64,000 bases of DNA from Trochalopteron elliotii (lineage: Eukaryota > Chordata > Aves > Passeriformes > Leiothrichidae), in the NCBI GenBank assembly GCA_024734555.1, contig JANPWX010000151.1:901311-965310 (forward strand), given 5' to 3'. The notes under the pieces were generated by a model, which had not been told where the DNA came from, ran no database searches, and was given only the letters and a program-made list of their open reading frames with translations. This document shows, in pieces, positions 1-18,913 of this stretch; the stretch's first letter is position 1; each line of letters opens with the position of its first letter. The translations under genes were made by a program, and so were the position numbers.

Positions 1-691
1 ATCCCTTTATCCCTATCTCTCTTTAACTGGAATAGAGATGGCTGACTGTAAAGCCACTAAGAGTCAGGAGAAAAATGATGCAAACAGGAATACTGAGTTT
101 GTGTTCCTCTTTTATAAAGGTCAGGGCACCTCCCCAATCCTGTTTGGGCTTTTATATGACAAAAATAAGGGCATTTGGTTATACCCTGTGTATTTGTACA
201 CACAGACACACTCTTGGCATCCCATTGTCACTGGTGCATTAAAAACCTCTCTCTTTTAGAGCTTTGACCAGCCAGGAGATTCACCCTGCAAATTCTTCTC
301 TCTGCCCTTATAAGAAGGAGCAGGAAGGGGATCTGTGTGAACTCCCTCTCTTGCCCACACTATCCCTTCCTTCTAATAAATAACAGCAGCTATTTCACTA
401 TCATGGTGCCAGTGCAACGTGACAAATCAAACAATGAACTGTCCTCTCTGCCCTCCACAGCTGAATCTTCCAGCAGTCTGAGAGTCTTCCCACCCTTTGG
501 ATATCAGCAAAAATACTCAGCTGGGGTAGTAGTTTTTTTTTTTCCTCTCTTCACAATTAAGACACAACATTGCACTCAGCTGGGAGGCAGCTGCAAAGAG
601 CACTATGTCACTGTGCACCTAACTCCTGGCATTTCTGAATTCCTGGTGTTTCTGAATTCCTGAAGGAGATGTTGGAGGCAGGGCTGCTTAC

Positions 692-837
692 ATTTCACTC
701 TGTGCTCTGCAAGGCAGCGAGCCAGCTCTGTGGGACCGACAGCTTTGCACTTGCCACACTGCATCTCCTCCAACAGCAGGAGCATTTGGTAGGGGACATT
801 GCTCCTCCTCTGAGCAGGAGATGGTGGCACTGTGATC
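692..837 (-). CDS. USP18: USP18 third coding exon
   Basis: Acceptor CTTCCAG precedes the exon, and donor GTAAGC follows codon ...HRVK plus one base. The exon starts with the last base of an Arg codon left open by the Cys-box exon and reads ITVPPSPAQRR then VPYQMLLLLEEMQ and AVGPTELARCLAEH. Human USP18 has ITVP..QRRSVPFQMLLLLEKMQ and AVRPLELAYCL at the same place. Both have 48 full codons between the junctions. This is part of the USP fold just after the catalytic cysteine. The next coding exon is not seen in positions 1-691. Confidence 0.88.
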
Positions 838-3800
838 CTGGAAGGGGAAGAAGCAACACTGATTAAGAGGTACAATGATTAAGAGGTACAATGGAGAAAT
901 ATCAGACATCACACCAGAAGGAGCACAGGTCATAGCAGAGGCAGCAGCTCAAGAGGAACCAGAATGGGATCAGAATTTTCAGCAAAAGAAGGGAAAAGGG
1001 AAAGCAGCCACCCACACTAGCTCATCACACAGTGCAAGCTGGCAGTTCTAAAGTAAAAGGCCAAAATTTTAAGTTGCCTTTTTCCTGAATAAGAGGCAAG
1101 CCAAGCAGGACCTCAAGTGCTTTCTGGCCTCTAGGAACAATATTAGTTACAGCCAATTTCAGACCTTTATTGCCTCCCACCCACTGATGTCCTCACTCAC
1201 AACATGCCCTCAAAATTTCACGGGCACATATATCATGCTTGTATTTCAACTATATGCTAACAAAACCTCTTAATTCTCCCTAAATTTACTGTAGCTCAGA
1301 GTTTTGGGGGTTTTTTTTCTTCAAATAAGCACGGTAACCCTAGTCTACATTATTTAGCTTTGCCCATTTATGACATTTATCAGTTCTGCATGTCTGTAAT
1401 TTGTCTTCCTTCTCCTCTGCTCAGTAGTGAGCATGTAAGAAAGGACTGAATAGGAATGACCCACTTAGATGATTAAACCTGCAGTGAAGTGAGTAAACTG
1501 GAAACAAATCAAACCAATTATTGGTGTGGTCAGCAAGGAGACAGAAGCCCAAATCCCCTTCAAAACAGGCAGGGACAAAAATCAAGCAAAACAAAGTAAT
1601 GCTAGGTATTCATTATCTGAATCTGTTGAGTGAAAACTCTTCTCTGTCAGAGGCCAGGGATTAGGGTATGTTTATATTTACATGCCTCAAGTGACAAAAT
1701 TAATAGTTGTGTATGGCTACAGGTGACACATCCTTTATTATACCGGCCTGTGAGTAAACCTGGAATAAAATTACATCCTGTTAGGGAAAAGAGAGATACA
1801 TAAAGCCATAAAGACTCAGTTCAGGGCATGGAGCAGAGATGATTAACAAGCCTGAGCACTGCAGCTTCTACCTTTGCAGGGCCTGGCAGTGCATGACAGA
1901 CACAACAAGGCAGAGAGCTTGCTGAGAGGGACCAAAAGCATCCTGAATAGCACCTTTGGGTGGGATCCAAGCCTTCAAATGCACATCCCACATTAAAAAA
2001 AGGAGTGGAGGAGGCAACAATGGAAATATCTGAAGCAGCTCAAGGGGGTGGTACCTTCGGAGTATCCTGGTGAAGCGAATGTTCATGAGGAACACCTGGA
2101 GCAGAGAGTTCAGGCAGCAGCTCTGGCCAAGGTTGTACAGTCCAACAGCTGCTGCAGGGGAGAGAAAGGAGAAGTGAGGCCTGGGGATTGGCACAAGAAA
2201 AAAAAGTGAAAATTATCTGAAGTGGCAAACTCTTCTCGTGCACGTTCAGGAATTCGGTGTATAAGCCCAGCATCTTGGTCAGACTTGAAATATCTATTCT
2301 TCAATCTATTCTTCTGTTGCTCAAACATAACATTTGGTTTTGTTTGGCAACTGAGAGAAAAAATCCAAGTGAACCTGGCTAATGATGCACAGATTTCTCC
2401 CAGTTTCTCTATTTCCAGTCCTCTCATAACACACCTAAACATAAAATAGAACAACAGGAGGCAAAGACTGCCTGTATGAGGAGAATAACCAGGGCCTAGT
2501 CCATGGTTTAGCAAATCCAGCAATGCTGGCTGTGTTTGGAAAGAGACAGAGTCAACAATTTGGAGTTTTTGGCTGCAATGTCCGATTTGAGGACTAAAAT
2601 AGGGGGAAAGCTTTGAGATCTTCATGTATTCCATTCTAAAAAAACCTCAAAATGGTTACTTGGCAAGGCAAAATGAGAATCTGTATATTCCTCAGAGAAG
2701 AGGTAAGGAATAGGAGAAAATTGAGCCTATGGACAGAGAACACAACAGCAGGCATGAGAAATAAAAAATATGACAGTGAAGAATAGGCAAAACAGTATTA
2801 CCATTTTTAAGGTCTGCCACACCAAAGACTGATGTCAGCTTCTGGGTTTTGGCCTTCACCTCTTGGGTTTCCTCTTTGTTACTTTGTATTTCAATTTCTG
2901 CCTCCATGGTCTCACTTAGAGCCACCTCTGGTTTCTTGGTTATTTCTTGACGTCCACTTCTTTGTCCCATGAACAGTATTGCTCAGGGACAGAAGGACTG
3001 CAGAGACATTTTCATTATGAGAAAGAAGAAATAAAAAAATCATCAAATGGTTTGGGTTGGAAAGAAACCTTAAGGATCATCTAGTTTCATCCACAGGCAG
3101 GGATGTCACCCACTAGATCAGGTTGCTCAGGGCCCCATTCCTGGCCTGGAATATCAATAAAATCAGTAAGATTGCTGCAACAGCATGTGGGATATTTGAA
3201 TTAACATGGGTGTTGAGGTGTGCAGGCTATTGCTAAGGGAACAGAAACGGAGTCTGACGACAGACAATTGCTCATCCTGTCTTCCTCTTGTGGCTAAATA
3301 AATAAATGAGCCTTCAGCTCCACAGAAATGGCTCCACCCAGCCAAGGAAATCCAAATATCCCTGTTTGGAAAGATTGGGTAAATGAGATGATTAAAATTG
3401 CCAAAAAACAGATGCTGCAAAATTGCTCTGTTTAAAAAAAGCAATGTTTTATCCAAAAAAAAGTAGCCCAAGTATTGAAAAGGTCAAGTTTCACCTTCTC
3501 TTCTGACCAGATAAGCACCTTTGGTTTCTGTACTGGGCTCCCTGCATTGGTTTTACGTGCCTGAGTCACAGCACTATTGTGGCAGTTTGGACTGTAATTT
3601 TGAAAGACATTGAAGCACCAACATAATCAGTTTCTTTTTCTGTTCCTTCAAGTGGTCACAGGCAAAGTAGCTCTTCATGCAAGAGAGCCATTATAATGCC
3701 TTGACTTTTAAGGGAGGATTCAACAGAGCATTACTCTGACAGTCTCCTGGGACTCAGCTAGTGAAGCAAAATAAAAATACACAAAATAATCTGATAAGAC

Positions 3801-6260
3801 TTCAAATGCAACTATGCAAAAAATGAAAGCTTCTAAAAGCCCACTGCCAACATGAAGAGGGAATCAGAAAAAAATAGATATTCACAGGGAGGGGGAAGGG
3901 GTGTGGAGACGACCCCCCCCCCAAAAAAAAAAAAGCCCAGAAATTATTATTCTACAAATATTAAACAGCGTTTAAAATCAACCTAAGGCCAAGCTCTGAA
4001 AGAATGAAGAAAAGGTACTAAGAAAGGGAAATAAGCAAAATCCTGGTTTTGCCTTTCATTAAAAAAAAAAAAAAAGAAAATCTTTACTTTAAATGCACGG
4101 TTTTGGGTTAACTATGCTTAATAGTATCAAATATCAAAGTTAATGAAGATTCAGGCAGAGATGGTAGAAATTGATCTTTTTTCCTTGATTATTACCTTTA
4201 AGCTTAAGTTTCCTTATTTCCAACTGTACTTTTAATTGCTTATTTTTGAACTCTAAATGTCACATGCTGAGATTCACCAAATAGTGTCGAATTTGCTGAG
4301 AAGTTTTTTTTGGGGGGGAGAAAAAAAATAAGCTCAGAAAGACAGATTCAAGAACATTACTTTTTATACCCAAACCCAGTGATTAGAACAGCTATGCAGG
4401 AAAAGATAAATTTAATCTGATTTCTCCCTTGCCAAAACAGAGCCTGAACACAAACTGCCCATTTTCCTGGAGACGATTTAAGGACGCATTCAGGTTTCTG
4501 GAAGCTGAGCTGGAGTGGGAGCCCATCCTGGAGGGTTTAGCTGGTGTGGATGAAGGTAAGGGATGCTCACAGGCAGTGGGGATGTTGAAAGAGACAGAAA
4601 AAATAGGGCCAGGCAGTGCAGAGGTAGCTAAACAACAGCTAGGGATTTACTGGGGAAAAAGCAAAGCTGCAAGACACAGGTTTAGTCAGGAAAGGGAGGA
4701 CTAAGAGTGGGATTAAAGAGCAAGCACAGGGCTGAATGGCTTTGGGTGACTTGAGGAAAAGTTGAAAGATTTTAGGGATATTAGGGCAGGAAGGTGCAGG
4801 GGGATAGAGGAGGATTTATATCTCTGGTTCCATGAAATTCTCTCCCAGTCACCACTATCAGGGATCCTGTTGTGAGACACAAAACAGAACTTCCCAACCC
4901 TTGGAACCGCCTTGTTTGGGCTATCAGAAATACAGCCTTCCTAAGACTTGCACTTGACCTCCTTTTCCCTGCACAAGGATAGAAAACAACTGGTGAATGA
5001 GCCAAGGAACTGAGCAGCAGGCTCTCCTCCTGCCCCCCGTTCCTCCTCTCTCTCTGGAGGAGCAGCGTTGCTTCTCGGGTTCCTTTGCATGTCAGGGGTA
5101 GGAGTCGGTACCTCAGCACACGTGTGGCAGAGAACAGGGAGCAGTGACACCCTCCATCCCATAATCATCTACCCTAATCCTCTCCCTCAGCCAGCCCAGA
5201 ATCCTCCCTTTAACCCTGCCCTGCTCCCGTGTCCATCTGCCCTCCCAGGACACGGGCTCCTCATGACAAACCCTGAATTGTCCCTTCACTCCCCGTACCC
5301 CTGTGCCCGAGAAGGGCTCCCACCTCTTGTGGCGGCACTTGTGGTCCCTTCCCTGTCAGCTCCTTTTCCTTCATGGCAATCTTGGGGTGCAGATGATGCC
5401 AGGGCAGGTGGGGAGGACAGCTTGGATGGGCTCTGAGCAATCTATTCCAGTGGAAGGGATCTGATCTATTCTAGCGCTGAGGGATCCCTGCCCGCAGCAG
5501 GAGGGTTGGTACTGGATGATCCCCAAGCTCCCTTCCAACCCAAACTATTCTGTTTCTGTGGTCCCCCTGAGGTGCTCCTCCAAGAGGTCCAGCAGAGGCT
5601 CGGTGTGACGACCCACCCTTGAGGGGAAAGAAGCACCTGAGAGCGCATCACCTCCACACTTCTCTGGGATGCGACTGACAGGAGACTTTCCCCCTTAACC
5701 GCCGAACTATTCTCCGTTATCTCCCTCTCTATTCCTTTCCCTGCTGGCACCCTGCGCCTCCAGCATCCGATCTCACAAACCAGCATAAAAACAGCTTCTT
5801 CTTACCGATTCCCGCAGGACCAGCAGCGCTCCGAGCTGGATCTCAGGCTCACAGGGCACTGCCGAGAAGCAGCAACCGGGGATGGCACCGCGCGTCTGCC
5901 CGCAACAGGAGCCGCTCATCCGGGGGAGCGGGACGGCAGCGGAGTCCGGGAGGGCAGCGGGGTCCGGGAGGGCAGCGGGATCAGCTCGGGCAAAGGGGTC
6001 CGGGAGGACAGCGGGGTCAGCTCGGGCAAAGGGGTCCGGGAGGGCAGCGGGATCCGGGAGGACAGCGGGATCAGCTCGGGCAGCGGGGTCCGGGAGGACA
6101 GCGGGGTCCGGGAGGACAGCGGGGTCAGCTCGGGCAAAGGGGTCCGGGAGGGCAGCGGGATCCGGGACGGCAGCGGGATCAGCTCAGCTGCGGGCAGCGG
6201 GAGAGCAGTGGGAGGAGCGGAGAGGAGCGGGGCGGCCCCTCCGCGTCCAACAGCGGCAGC
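692..6260 (-). CDS. USP18: USP18, ISG15-specific deubiquitinase-like protease (5' part of gene; continues beyond the left edge)
   Basis: Gene-level entry for a minus-strand split gene. USP18 removes the ubiquitin-like protein ISG15 from conjugates and, independently of catalysis, inhibits type I interferon receptor signalling (family knowledge). Seen here are three consecutive coding exons whose phases join in frame (1, then 2, then 1): an N-terminal exon of 56 codons, the Cys-box exon with GLYNLGQSCCLNSLLQVF, and an exon with VPYQMLLLLEEM. The last two align closely with human USP18, and the third exon has 48 full codons, the same as the human block. A likely 5' untranslated exon lies at about 5806-6260, next to an ISRE. 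The His box and the rest of the protease domain are not in the window, so the gene must extend past position 1. TUBA8 and PEX26 follow in the same orientation, as in human 22q11, which supports the identification. Confidence 0.88.
838..2054 (-). other. USP18 intron (no further feature seen)
   Basis: Ordinary AT-rich intronic sequence between the third coding exon and the Cys-box exon. No convincing repeat family or exon was recognised. Confidence 0.6.
2055..2151 (-). CDS. USP18: USP18 Cys-box exon (catalytic cysteine)
   Basis: The exon reads AVGLYNLGQSCCLNS followed by LLQVFLMNIRFTRILR. This is the USP Cys box (GLxNLGxxC). The first Cys of the CC pair is the nucleophile position (Cys64 in human USP18) and is intact. 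The acceptor is a CAGCAG doublet, so splicing could begin at 2151 or 2148, adding or dropping one Ala without changing frame. The donor is CGAAG|GTACCA, leaving two bases (AG) that complete an Arg with the next exon. Confidence 0.9.
2802..2997 (-). CDS. USP18: USP18 first coding exon with start codon
   Basis: An acceptor (GTCTCTGCAG) is followed by 27 untranslated bases and an ATG at 2968-2970. The coding part is 56 codons plus one base, ending in donor AATG|GTAATA, and it joins in frame to the Cys-box exon. The peptide is charged and low in conservation (Lys/Glu/Gln-rich, no cysteine), as expected for the USP18 N-terminus, which is poorly conserved and of similar length in human (about 54 residues). 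The start is chosen because it is the first ATG after the acceptor. A second in-frame Met lies 21 codons further on. Confidence 0.75.
3040..3160 (-). mobile_element. CR1 LINE 3'-end fragment
   Basis: The plus strand reads TGGTTTGGGTTGGAAAGAAA, then a GATCATCTAGTT block and a CACTAGATCAGGTTGCTCAG block. This is the reverse complement of the well-known avian CR1 3' region. It lies in the first USP18 intron, is truncated, and is non-coding. Confidence 0.8.
3898..4330. other. USP18 intron 1 stretch with homopolymers
   Basis: AT-rich intronic sequence with C10/A12 and A14 runs near 3910-3945 and 4058-4073, and a T8G7 run near 4305-4320. No gene seen. Confidence 0.5.
5420..5562 (+). mobile_element. 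CR1 LINE 3'-end fragment
   Basis: AGCTTGGATGGGCTCTGAGC, then GGTTGGTACTGGATGATC and CCCTTCCAACCCAAACTATT follow the CR1 3'-end consensus in order, ending near ATTCTG. A short truncated copy in the first USP18 intron, about 250 bp from the predicted exon 1. Confidence 0.8.
5806..6260 (-). other. USP18: Probable USP18 exon 1 (5' untranslated)
   Basis: A strong minus-strand donor (GAATCG|GTAAGA) lies at 5806/5805, downstream of a GC-rich region and of the ISRE pair. It would splice to the acceptor of the start-codon exon, giving a first intron of about 2.8 kb. The 5' end near 6260 is only an estimate, from the usual short distance between an ISRE and the start site. If correct, the 18-bp minisatellite at 5925-6195 lies within the untranslated leader. 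Another possibility is that transcription starts downstream of the array. Confidence 0.5.
5925..6195. repeat. 18-bp GC-rich minisatellite
   Basis: About 15 tandem 18-bp units of two alternating classes, one like GGGTCCGGGAGGGCAGCG and one like GGGTCAGCTCGGGCAAAG. The period is a multiple of three, so long open frames appear on both strands (Gly/Ser/Arg/Ala one way, Pro/Leu/Ser/Arg the other). These frames are a consequence of the repeat and not evidence for a protein. Confidence 0.85.
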
Positions 6261-6285
6261 GGCAGCAGCGCCCGCCCCGCCGAGT

Positions 6286-6299
6286 GGTTTTCATTTCCC
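6286..6299 (-). promoter_or_regulatory. IRF-binding element beside the ISRE
   Basis: The minus strand reads GGGAAATGAAAACC, which contains the IRF core AANNGAAA. It lies 21 bp from the perfect ISRE, on the side nearer USP18. A pair of IRF-type sites is common in strongly interferon-induced promoters. Confidence 0.5.
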
Positions 6300-6320
6300 G
6301 CTCGGCCAGGAGCAGGCACA

Positions 6321-6332
6321 GAAAGTGAAACT
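6321..6332 (+). promoter_or_regulatory. Interferon-stimulated response element (ISRE)
   Basis: GAAAGTGAAACT is an exact match to the ISRE core GAAANNGAAACT, bound by ISGF3 and IRF factors. It lies upstream of the predicted USP18 first exon. USP18 is a classic type I interferon-induced gene in vertebrates, so the placement makes sense. The motif is read on the plus strand, but ISREs work in both orientations. Confidence 0.75.
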
Positions 6333-6429
6333 TGGAGCCGCCCTGCGCCGCCTCCCGGCACGGAGGGGGCTGGGAGAAATTGGTCGAGGGGTTTCCGCTG
6401 CTGGTTTTTTTTTTGTGCTTTAATACAGA

Positions 6430-7790
6430 TCGCTTCGCGTGTGCCTTCCGGGGGAAGGATTATGGGGCTGAAGTGTCCACACGCAGCTCATCTGGCAGCA
6501 CTTCCATCCCCGTGTCAAGCACCTCTGTGCAGCCCCCACCCGGCTCTGCTGAGCCATGAAAAGGAGACAGCGCACGGGAGGATTTCAGAGGGGTTGTCTG
6601 GAGCCCATCAGAGCTGGCCTTGGGGAGAAGCCCCCGCTGCAAAACCCTCTGGGCAGGTAATGGAGAACCTGCTCACACTGCCGGGCTCTGTCGGAGGCAG
6701 CGCAGCTCTTCAGTTCTTAGCGCTCCGAGGTTTTCAGTCGAGGCAACAGGGACAGTGAAAAGTGCCCTGAATCGTCATGGGGGGATGTGGATATCTGTAG
6801 GACTTTGGAGCAGAAAGGCACAAATGATTCAGCGTCTTGACTGTGGCAGAGGCTCTCAGCAATAGTTTAAATTTAGTGATGTTTCCTTTCCTATTACTGG
6901 TTTGTGTGGCAACTGCCCGATGGAAGGGAGGAAGGGAGAGAGAAGAACCATTAAGCCATAAATTGTCTACAGAGAATGAAACCACCTGAGCAAAGTGCAA
7001 AAGGACACTGGAGGTTAAACAGGAACTAAACCTGCCCGGTGGAAGTTAGTGAAGCAGCGTGCAGCTGGAACAGTGGTCACATTTTAGTAATGACCACTGT
7101 GAGAGCCTGCTTAGGAGGAGTAGTCTTAAGAATATTTCAAGATTTGCCTGCAGAGCTCAGTCACTTCCAAAGCAGGCAGCAGGCAGAAGTCTGAGCCCAG
7201 AAAATGAGCCCAGATGAAGGGATGGCTCACACTGAAAGGTGCAGTGTTTTAGTGTCCAAACTCGCTGCCTGCTGAGCATTACGGTGCAATGTCTCTTGGA
7301 CAAATGCTGCTAGCTCCTGATAATTGCCACGGCACTTCCAATGTCCAAATAGCTCCAAAAGTGCATTGGCTCCAAAAGAGCAGGGCTCCTGATCACTGAG
7401 TGCCCTTGCAAATAAAATAAATCCTAATGTGGATGCTCAGGATGCGATGTAAAAAAGCCTTCGGGAAGTTAAGAAATGCACACCCAGTGTTATGGCCCAT
7501 CAACCGAGATGAATTGCCTCATGCGAGATGGGAATGTCCCGGCGGTTTGGAGAGGAATTTTCACTGCTGAGTCATGACAAGGACTTATCCCACCTGCAGG
7601 ATTTGCCTCTTGTCATCCTCTTCCTTTATCCGAAAAGACAGGCTGAAGCCTCAGATGTGCACACCCCTCTGCACCCGGCAGGCACCTCCGTGCATCACTG
7701 GAAAAGCACCCAGCCATTGTTCAAGCCATGAGCACCAACAGTCCGGCCTCTTACAGCACCTGGGCAGTTCCAGCGATGGTCGAGTGTTTG
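6430..7790. other. Intergenic, no gene recognised
   Basis: Non-coding sequence between the USP18 promoter and the tandem-repeat tracts. Only short open frames without splice context or recognisable families were seen. Confidence 0.5.
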
Positions 7791-7814
7791 AGAAGTGTGC
7801 ACTGCTGGAACAAT

Positions 7815-8110
7815 TAGGTTTTCTTGGTTCAGGAACATGGTTTCTTGGTTTAGGAATATGGTTTCTTGGTTTAGGAACATGTTTCTGCTGTACACCTCTG
7901 TACAAAAGATTAGGATCGAACCCCATCGGTTTCCCACCATTCTGTATTCTGGAAAAAAAAATCCAGTCCGGGTTGTCCCCATTCTTTATTCCACTAAAAT
8001 CCAGTCTGGGTTTTCCTCCATTCCGTATTCCGGAAAAATCCAGTCTGGGCCGACTCCATTCCGTAGTCCGGGATAAATCCTGTCGGGGTTTTCTGCGGCG
8101 CCACATCCCG
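7815..8110. repeat. Two adjacent tandem-repeat tracts (about 26-bp and about 45-bp units)
   Basis: First, three imperfect copies of a unit containing GGTTTCTTGGTTTAGGAA (7815-7885). Then about four copies of a roughly 45-bp unit containing TCCATTCCGTATTCCGGAAA followed by ATCCAGTCTGGG (7930-8095). Copies differ by substitutions and small indels. No coding potential is supported. Confidence 0.7.
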
Positions 8111-8289
8111 GCGTTATCCGGGTAACTTCACGGCCGGCCCCGCTGTGTTCCCGAGGGATTTTCATTTCCTTCGTTTTCCTCGGTTTCAGGATTAATGTGA
8201 AACGCAGCGAGGTTTGCTCGGCTTGTTGAGTGAGACTCAGAGTGGGGTTTAGTGAAATTCCTGCCTAAATCAGTCTCCTGGGCAGCCCC

Positions 8290-8720
8290 GGGGTGCTCCG
8301 TGAGGGTGAGGAGGGGAGGAAGCAACCCCGGTGTGGATCAGTGAGGATGAGGAGGGATGAAGCAACCCCGGGGTGGTCAGTGAGGATGCGGAGGATCAAG
8401 GCAGCCCCAGAGATGGTCAGTGAGGATGAGGAGGATCAAGGCAGTCCCAGGGGTGGTCAGTGAGGATGAGGAGGGATGAAGCAGCCCCAGCTGTGGTCAG
8501 CGAGGATGAGGAGGGGATGAAGCAGCCCCAAATGTGGTCAGTGAGGATGAGGAGGGGATGAAGCAGCCCCAAATGTGGTCAGTGAGGGTGAGGAGGGATG
8601 AAGCAGCCCCAGGTGTGGTCAGTGAGGATGAGGAGGGGATGAAGCAGCCCCAGGTGTGGTCAGTGAGGGTGAGGAGGGATGAAGCAGGCCCAGGTGTGGT
8701 CAGTGAGGATGAGGAGGGCC
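8290..8720. repeat. About 41-bp minisatellite, around 10 copies
   Basis: Repeated unit GTGGTCAGTGAGGATGAGGA then GGGGATGAAGCAGCCCC. Copies in the middle (8480-8700) are nearly identical, and the outer copies are more diverged. The open frames across it come from the periodicity. Confidence 0.85.
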
Positions 8721-9069
8721 GGGCCCTGCCCAGGGCTGCTTTCAGGGGGGTTCCTTTCCCTGCTGGAGCAGCGATCTCCAAAGGACACAGTGACAGTGTT
8801 TGCAGGGGCAGGAACACCTGGATGAGGAGCAGGAACACCTGGATGAGCACTCCCCTCCCTACTGCATCCCAGCGACCCCATAAAAAGAGAGGGGTTTGAT
8901 GGGAAAGGGGTTTAATTTGAGGGGAAAACCTCCTTTTTCATTATTGTATGTGTTTAAATTGGAGGGGATCCCCCTTCACCTGTGATTTTAAGGGTAGCAA
9001 TTAAAGGAAAACTTGCCATTTGCGCTATTTAAAATTTAATTGAGGAAGAATCCCCCTTTTCCCAACATT

Positions 9070-9220
9070 TGAAGTATTTAAACAGAGGGGGAAAGGGCAG
9101 AAAAAGAGAGAGAAAATGGTGGGAAATGTGAGGTGAAAAAAGAGAGAAAAAAGGGTGGAAAATACAAGGTGGGAAAAGGATGAGAAATGTAAAGGGGAAA
9201 GGGTGAGAAATGTGAAGTAA
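9070..9220. repeat. Purine-rich low-complexity tract
   Basis: About 150 bp almost entirely A and G on the plus strand (repeated GGTGGGAAATGTGA, GAGAGAAAA-type words). Simple sequence in the intergenic region downstream of TUBA8. Confidence 0.6.
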
Positions 9221-10021
9221 TTAGCACCCATGCATTAATTAATTGAGAATTTATGAACACAACTGTGTGACAAAGAAGAGATATTGACTTAATTTTTGAG
9301 AGAAAATCTGGCAGAACCAGTCCCAGAAAGGAGGTTTTCAGGTCTGAAAGCTGACAGTCTTGAAAAAAAAGGCCACTTGGCTATTTCTAAGAATTGTCTT
9401 ACTTTTTATAGACAGGTCCTTCTTGAAAGGAATTCTGTATTAGCATCATAAAAAAATCCAGATTCTGAAATGAGTGAGGAGGATCACAAATGCATGTAGG
9501 AGAACCTCATTAAAAAGCAAGACAATATCTCATTTGTTGCACAAAGGTGTTAATAAATTCCCAATTAATTCATGCATGAGCACCTAGGTGCTTCATGCAT
9601 AAGTGCCCAATTAATTTATCCATGAGCATCCAGTTAAATCTGCCCTCCATATGCCTTAGCATAGATTCTAGGAGGACTTCTAGGAGGATTCCAGCAGGGC
9701 ATGACCCATGTGGAATGTAGTGAGTTTGTCATGTACATTGGAGCTTGAACAGGCTCACATTAAGTGTGCAAGGGAAAACAAGTCTTTTTTCATTACTGGG
9801 AGTGGTGGGGCATTACTACAGCTGATGATATCTTACAGGATAATTTGCCTGTCGTTTATAGAATGAAAAAATGTCACTATATGACCTCTCCTAAATTCAT
9901 GTTCACGCATAAATTCACAGATAAATACAGAAAATAAATACAGAAAAGCTGGCATAATTGTTGCCACATGCAGTGCAGTGACACAGAGACAATTCTGTGC
10001 TCACCAAATGTATTTTTAAAA

Positions 10022-18467
<8,446 letters not shown>

Positions 18468-18610
18468 GGTGTGTCCAGAGGAGTTTCCCTCCCTGCGGGA
18501 TCACTGGCGGGTCTGTGCAGGAGCCTGGCTCTGCCTGCAGGGCAGGAGCTCCCCGGGCACAGCAGCTGCTGCTGCATTTCAGTGTCACAGCGCCGCGGGA
18601 ACAGGTCACC

Positions 18611-18907
18611 TGACGCTGTTTTACACCACAACGACACAAAGACTCCGGCTTCAGAAGGCTGGAAATGACTCCTCCGTTTTTGGGATGTGTCTCCCTTTTT
18701 GTACTGTTCTACACAGACCGATTGGTGGAAGCAAAGACAAACCTCTTCAATCACGTTGGTCAAAGCAGAGGGACATCAAGAAGTCCCTCCTAGGGAAAAA
18801 TGTAAACCAAGTTTACAGTTACCGAAACGTGTCTCTTGTTTACAGAAAATTCCCTGGGAAAGGAATTTCAGAAACCAAAACATCTCAGGCACGAAACCAG
18901 GGCTACA
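18611..18907 (-). mobile_element. Solo LTR with 6-bp target duplication (copy 2, just upstream of TUBA8 exon 1)
   Basis: Same LTR family as the copy in intron 1, 297 bp, flanked by perfect GTCACC repeats (18605-18610 and 18908-18913). Its 3' end lies about 143 bp upstream of the TUBA8 ATG, in the same orientation. The TATA box is degraded (GTACAAAAAG) and the AATAAA is lost (AACGGA), unlike copy 1. It could still contribute regulatory sequence to the gene. Confidence 0.9.
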
Positions 18908-18913
18908 GTCACC

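Noticed and set aside
1..691. Search for the next USP18 exon (LFVQHDA-type sequence)
   Set aside because: No matching segment on the minus strand; the exon must lie left of the window.
5882..6328. 148-codon Ser/Gly/Arg/Ala frame (and its Pro/Leu mirror on the other strand)
   Set aside because: Produced by the 18-bp minisatellite, whose period is a multiple of three.
8290..8899. Open frames on both strands through the 41-bp array
   Set aside because: Repeat periodicity, with no start context or homology.
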